A stretch of 20,006 nucleotides of DNA from Chara braunii (lineage: Eukaryota; Streptophyta; Charophyceae; Charales; Characeae), in contig BFEA01000583.1 of NCBI GenBank assembly GCA_003427395.1, positions 237,263 to 257,268 on the forward strand. The letters are read 5' to 3'. The notes under the pieces are model-generated. The model made no database searches. It saw only the letters and a list, made by a program, of their open reading frames with translations, and was not told the origin of the DNA. How positions within the stretch are numbered: position 1 is the stretch's first letter; every line of letters begins with the position of its first letter. Position numbers and translations under genes: made by a program. Below are positions 16,916 to 20,006 of this stretch, piece by piece.

Positions 16916-18080
16916 CTGGGCTGCCCTAACTTAAGGGTGTGCCCAATATAACATAAACTATATACATAAAGCATATAACCAGACTGCTCTAACCTAAGGG
17001 TGTGTCTGGCTTCTACTTAACTGACGACATGAAGCATAGGACTAGACTGCCCCAACCTAGGGGTGTGCCTAACCAGCCTTAAACAAAGTTACATATGGCA
17101 TAGGGTTAAACTGCCCCAACGTAGAGGTGTGCTTAACCTGCCTAAACAACCACAAACGACAAATGATCAGACCGCCCTAACCTAAGGATACGTCCAACCC
17201 ACAGAACGTCAACGACAAGGGCATATCACTAGGCCGCCCCAACCTAGGGGTACGCCTAGTTAGCCTATACAGTTTAAGTCACATAAGGCAATGCGACCAG
17301 ACCGCCCTAACCTAAGGGTACGTCTGGTCTGCCTGAACAAGAACAACGACGTATGGCTAAGCCGCCCTAACCTAAGGGTACGCTTAGCCTCCGTAACAAC
17401 CATTTAAGCAACCATGAATGCTTGCACAAACTCTATGATTTTCTCGCTTCTTAGGCAGATAGTCAGAGCTACCCAACCTCGAAAGACATCTAACCCTGCC
17501 TTGTGTTTAGAAGGGAAAATAGAAACAATTTTATACTAACTCTCTGATTCTTTTGTTATTACGAGCACATGACTGAGCCGCCCTAACCTAAGGGTACGCT
17601 CAGCCTGCCCGAGTTACCTTCATTATACTCTTCATTCATTTCTCTTCTCTTTTTGTTCTACCTGACTTACTGACTGGTTTTCCCAACCTAGGGTGCCCGG
17701 TCTGTCAGAAGGTATAAGTTCAATAATATATACCAAATTATATACACTGGTTATTCATTTGGTTCATAGCTTATAACTGAGCCGCCCTAACCTAAGGGTA
17801 CGCTCAGCCTTATGCCCTTGTCCCCCTCAGAAGAAACACACAGGACTGGGGTCACACAACCTAGAATGCCCCAGTTCTGTTTCAAGAACCCACAAAAGAA
17901 ACATCAGGGAGCCGACCTTCCCAACCTAGGGCGTTCGGTTCCCTGTTCAGAAACCCTCAAAGAAATGGCGACTGGGCCATCCAACCTAGGGTAGGCCCAA
18001 TCCTAAAAAAGGTCATTCAGACAGCCCAGCAAACAACAATAAACATAGCACTGAGTCCACACCAACCTAGGGGAACTCAG
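16916..18080 (-). repeat. Array of 16 stem-loops with variable, self-complementary arms (right copy)
   Basis: On the plus strand the loops (AACCTA in most units) start at 16928, 16991, 17054, 17118, 17179, 17241, 17309, 17369, 17475, 17585, 17685, 17789, 17858, 17923, 17983 and 18064. Read on the minus strand the loop is TAGGTT in 13 units, TAAGTT in the first, TACGTT in the fourth and GAGGTT in the ninth. Outer arms as read on the plus strand: CCAGA/TCTGG (16979-17009), ACTAGG/CCTAGT (17228-17260), GACCAGA/TCTGGTC (17295-17329), GGCTAAG/CTTAGCC (17355-17389), CTGAG/CTCAG (17777-17807), ACTGGGG/CCCCAGT (17845-17875), CAGGGAGCCGA/TCGGTTCCCTG (17905-17945). Inner stems are CCCT/AGGG or CCCC/GGGG. 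Spacing is 60-68 for eight units, 100-110 for four intervals, then 60-81. Units correspond in mirrored order to the left array. Function unknown. Confidence 0.85.
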
Positions 18081-18727
18081 CCTTGGGTTGACCCGGTCAA
18101 AGCATGCAAAACACCTTCCTCCCACCTTCCCCCAATCTAGCTTTGTCTGGTCTCCCTCAAAAGAATACCTGACCTCTCATATGCACTTGTTAATTTAACC
18201 TTTTACAAAGCATGTCATGACAGACGTAAGAAGTAATAACCTTGCATAGTTGTGTTCAGATAGCCCAAGGATAAAAGTTTAGGGGAAGGGATCACACATG
18301 TTAGACGAAAGTTATACCTGACTGTTCCCTGCCTCCAGAACCCCGCTGGGCTCCGGCAGAGCTCCCATAATCGGTCGGGCGAACCTCCCACAGAGGCCTC
18401 AGCGCGGATCACGGGTTTCAATCCCGCCTGTCGTCTTCCTCTCAGAACCAATAGATTAGACTTAGACTGAGAAAGGCAGAAAGAGAAGGTTTAGACACTC
18501 AGATCCAAGAGGGGTGCTCTCAGACTCGCAGGAGAGGGCCTTGAAGCCTTGATTCGCCTTAGGGCCCCGCAATAATGGCCAATGAAACGCAGTAAACCCT
18601 TCAGTTCCCAGCCAAACGCAAAATACCAGACCCCCTAACAATCCTCTGCGTCGCGGCAGCAGCCCCTCAGCTGAGTCTGACCCCTCCTCTAAGTCACCGT
18701 GCTCAAGACTGAAGTAGGCCATGCTTC

Positions 18728-18755
18728 GAATAGAGCACACCCCTGTGTTCTATTC
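18728..18755. repeat. Hairpin with 12-base arms
   Basis: GAATAGAGCACA (18728-18739) and TGTGTTCTATTC (18744-18755) pair fully with one G-T wobble around CCCC. The first arm recurs as GAATAGAGCACGCCC at 19348-19362. Confidence 0.6.
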
Positions 18756-18800
18756 AGCCACAGGTTGTAACAGCCTAGTGCAGTCGTGAGGCATAGTAGC

Positions 18801-19920
18801 AGTGTTCAATGAACAGCACTGCCTCCCTTTGCAGCAACCCATTCCCTGCGTCAGCAGCCCGCCGACACACAGTGATGGCAACTCAACCACCATAACAGCA
18901 GCCCGTTGCTATCTGAATCAACGGCACCAGACCACGGCAGCAATAACCTTTCCCCAAAGTAGTCACAACACACAATGGTGCACCGCGCCGCACTGTAGTC
19001 GTAGCAGTCCCTTGCTGAACTTCCAAACTGCAGCAACAACCCACCAGGCAAGGTCTGGTCTCACCCCCAAGGTTACCACAGTCCCTGCAGCATCCATATT
19101 CGGCGATAGTCAACAGCCGCAGTCACCAATCAGCAGCAGCAACAGTCCGTGCCCAGTCTACAACAACTACAGCAGCATGCATCGGTGTGCGGTAGCGTAC
19201 AGCGGCCTACCCACAACTGCCTCAACTATCCCTCCAACAAAATTCAGCCATTCCTCATAATTTCATGGCTAAAAATGCGCTGGCCATGGCTGAAGATACA
19301 GCCTGTGGACCAAAACTGCAGTCTCACAGCCTAGAGATGCTGCGTTTGAATAGAGCACGCCCGCGGGAAAAACTCATCAGCATATAGCAGCAGTGCGCAG
19401 CAGCAAGGCTCAGCAGTGGTGCACAGTGAAAAACACAGCCAAAAGCTTAACAGTGCGCAATTAGCGACGCCGCACAACAATACACTTCATTCGTGCACGA
19501 GATACATAGCTATGCACAGTTCCGTGTGCAGCAAGTGGACAGCAAATCCCTGCAGCAAGCATGGGCGCAGCGGAAAGTACAGTATGCACAGCAAGGCAGT
19601 GCCACTCAATGCGATGTAGCACAAAACACAACAACTGGGCCGCCCAAATGCAGCGTGCACCCAGCAAAATGCACAACTAAAAAGCCAACGCAGCACAACA
19701 CTTTTGCAGCAACAGCGTCACATAGCGAGCACCCAGCGTGCATAGCAATGAAGCACAGCAAAATCCTGCACACAACAAAATGCACAACACTTGTGTGCAG
19801 CAAATGGCTTGGTTGGATGCACCACAAGAACATGACCGTGGTAGCCTGAGACCCACAAGGTCCCACTGGCGTCCTACTCAGGCATAGTCTCAACAAGCAT
19901 GCTCCTCACGTGACAAGTAA

Positions 19921-19923
<3 letters not shown>
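18801..19923. other. CAG/ACA-rich sequence, no gene recognised
   Basis: The stretch is dominated by CAGCA, ACAACA and GCAGTG-like words on the plus strand. Frames up to 152 codons are open because the composition avoids stops; they show only Ser/Thr/Gln/His-rich low complexity and no domain. The left end of the window has the complementary CTG-rich composition, compatible with the outer part of inverted repeat A but not provable by eye. Confidence 0.5.

Positions 19924-20006
<83 letters not shown>
19924..20006. repeat. CT dinucleotide microsatellite, running off the window
   Basis: About 83 bases of CT repeat with a single TTT interruption near 19959-19961. It mirrors a degenerate GA-rich tract at 378-403 near the other end of the window. 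Confidence 0.95.

Larger units (their letters stand above)
15977..18800 (-). repeat. Repeat A, right arm of the large inverted repeat
   Basis: This is the reverse complement of about 2000-5885 without the MITE-like insertion. Its inner end (15977-15984, GGGTTAGC on the minus strand) coincides base for base with that of the left arm, but it is joined to a different sequence, the RT coding region. Compared with the left arm it lacks most of the equivalent of 4500-5000, including the innermost stem-loop, and has one stem-loop (17295-17329) absent on the left. Outer homology is clear to about 18750. Further out both arms are trinucleotide-like and cannot be aligned by eye. No gene recognised. Confidence 0.8.

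Noticed and set aside
16916-18080. Interstitial telomere repeats (CCCTAA / TTAGGG words)
   Set aside because: The words occur once per unit inside a larger stem-loop, never in tandem, and they change together with the opposite side of the stem.
18802-19260. 152-codon plus-strand frame as a gene
   Set aside because: It is low-complexity Ser/Thr/Gln/Pro sequence from CAG/ACA-rich DNA with no domain, and similar open frames exist on the opposite strand.

Overview
The window looks like nuclear repeat DNA from a green-lineage eukaryote. Its Gag, protease and polymerase remnants read like those of charophyte (Chara-type) Ty3/Gypsy elements; that placement rests on remembered family style and is an inference. 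I see no intact host gene, no tRNA or rRNA gene and no bacterial-type operon. Almost everything recognisable is mobile-element debris, together with one structured non-coding repeat that I cannot assign to a known family.

Layout. (1) 1-~2000: no gene; a GA-rich tract and CTG-rich sequence. (2) ~2000-5885: left arm of a large inverted repeat (repeat A), carrying an array of 16 stem-loops (3343-4555) and interrupted by a 548-bp MITE-like insertion (2434-2981). (3) 5887-11833: a decayed LTR retrotransposon on the plus strand, made of a 5' LTR with TGTC...GACA ends, a tRNA-Asp-type primer binding site, a broken gag-protease frame, no polymerase, and a 3' LTR slightly truncated at its start. (4) 11834-12930: minus-strand remnant of a different Gag, with an internally duplicated capsid-like domain. 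(5) 13166-15976: minus-strand reverse transcriptase, RNase H and integrase remnant, cut off inside RT. (6) 15977-~18800: right arm of repeat A, inverted, again with 16 stem-loops (16916-18080). (7) ~18800-20006: CAG-rich sequence ending in a long CT microsatellite.

The retroelement genes are dead. They carry in-frame TAG and TGA codons and frameshifts, and one catalytic Asp has become Asn in each of RT, RNase H and integrase. Most lesions are transitions, as expected for old, methylated, silenced copies.

The most interesting object is the stem-loop array in repeat A. Each unit has a near-invariant six-base loop (TAAGTT in the left copy, mostly TAGGTT in the right), a short inner stem, a small internal loop, and an outer stem whose sequence differs from unit to unit while its two sides stay complementary. 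Comparing the two arms shows paired substitutions that keep base pairing. This suggests an RNA (or single-stranded DNA) structure under constraint. I do not recognise it as any described element.
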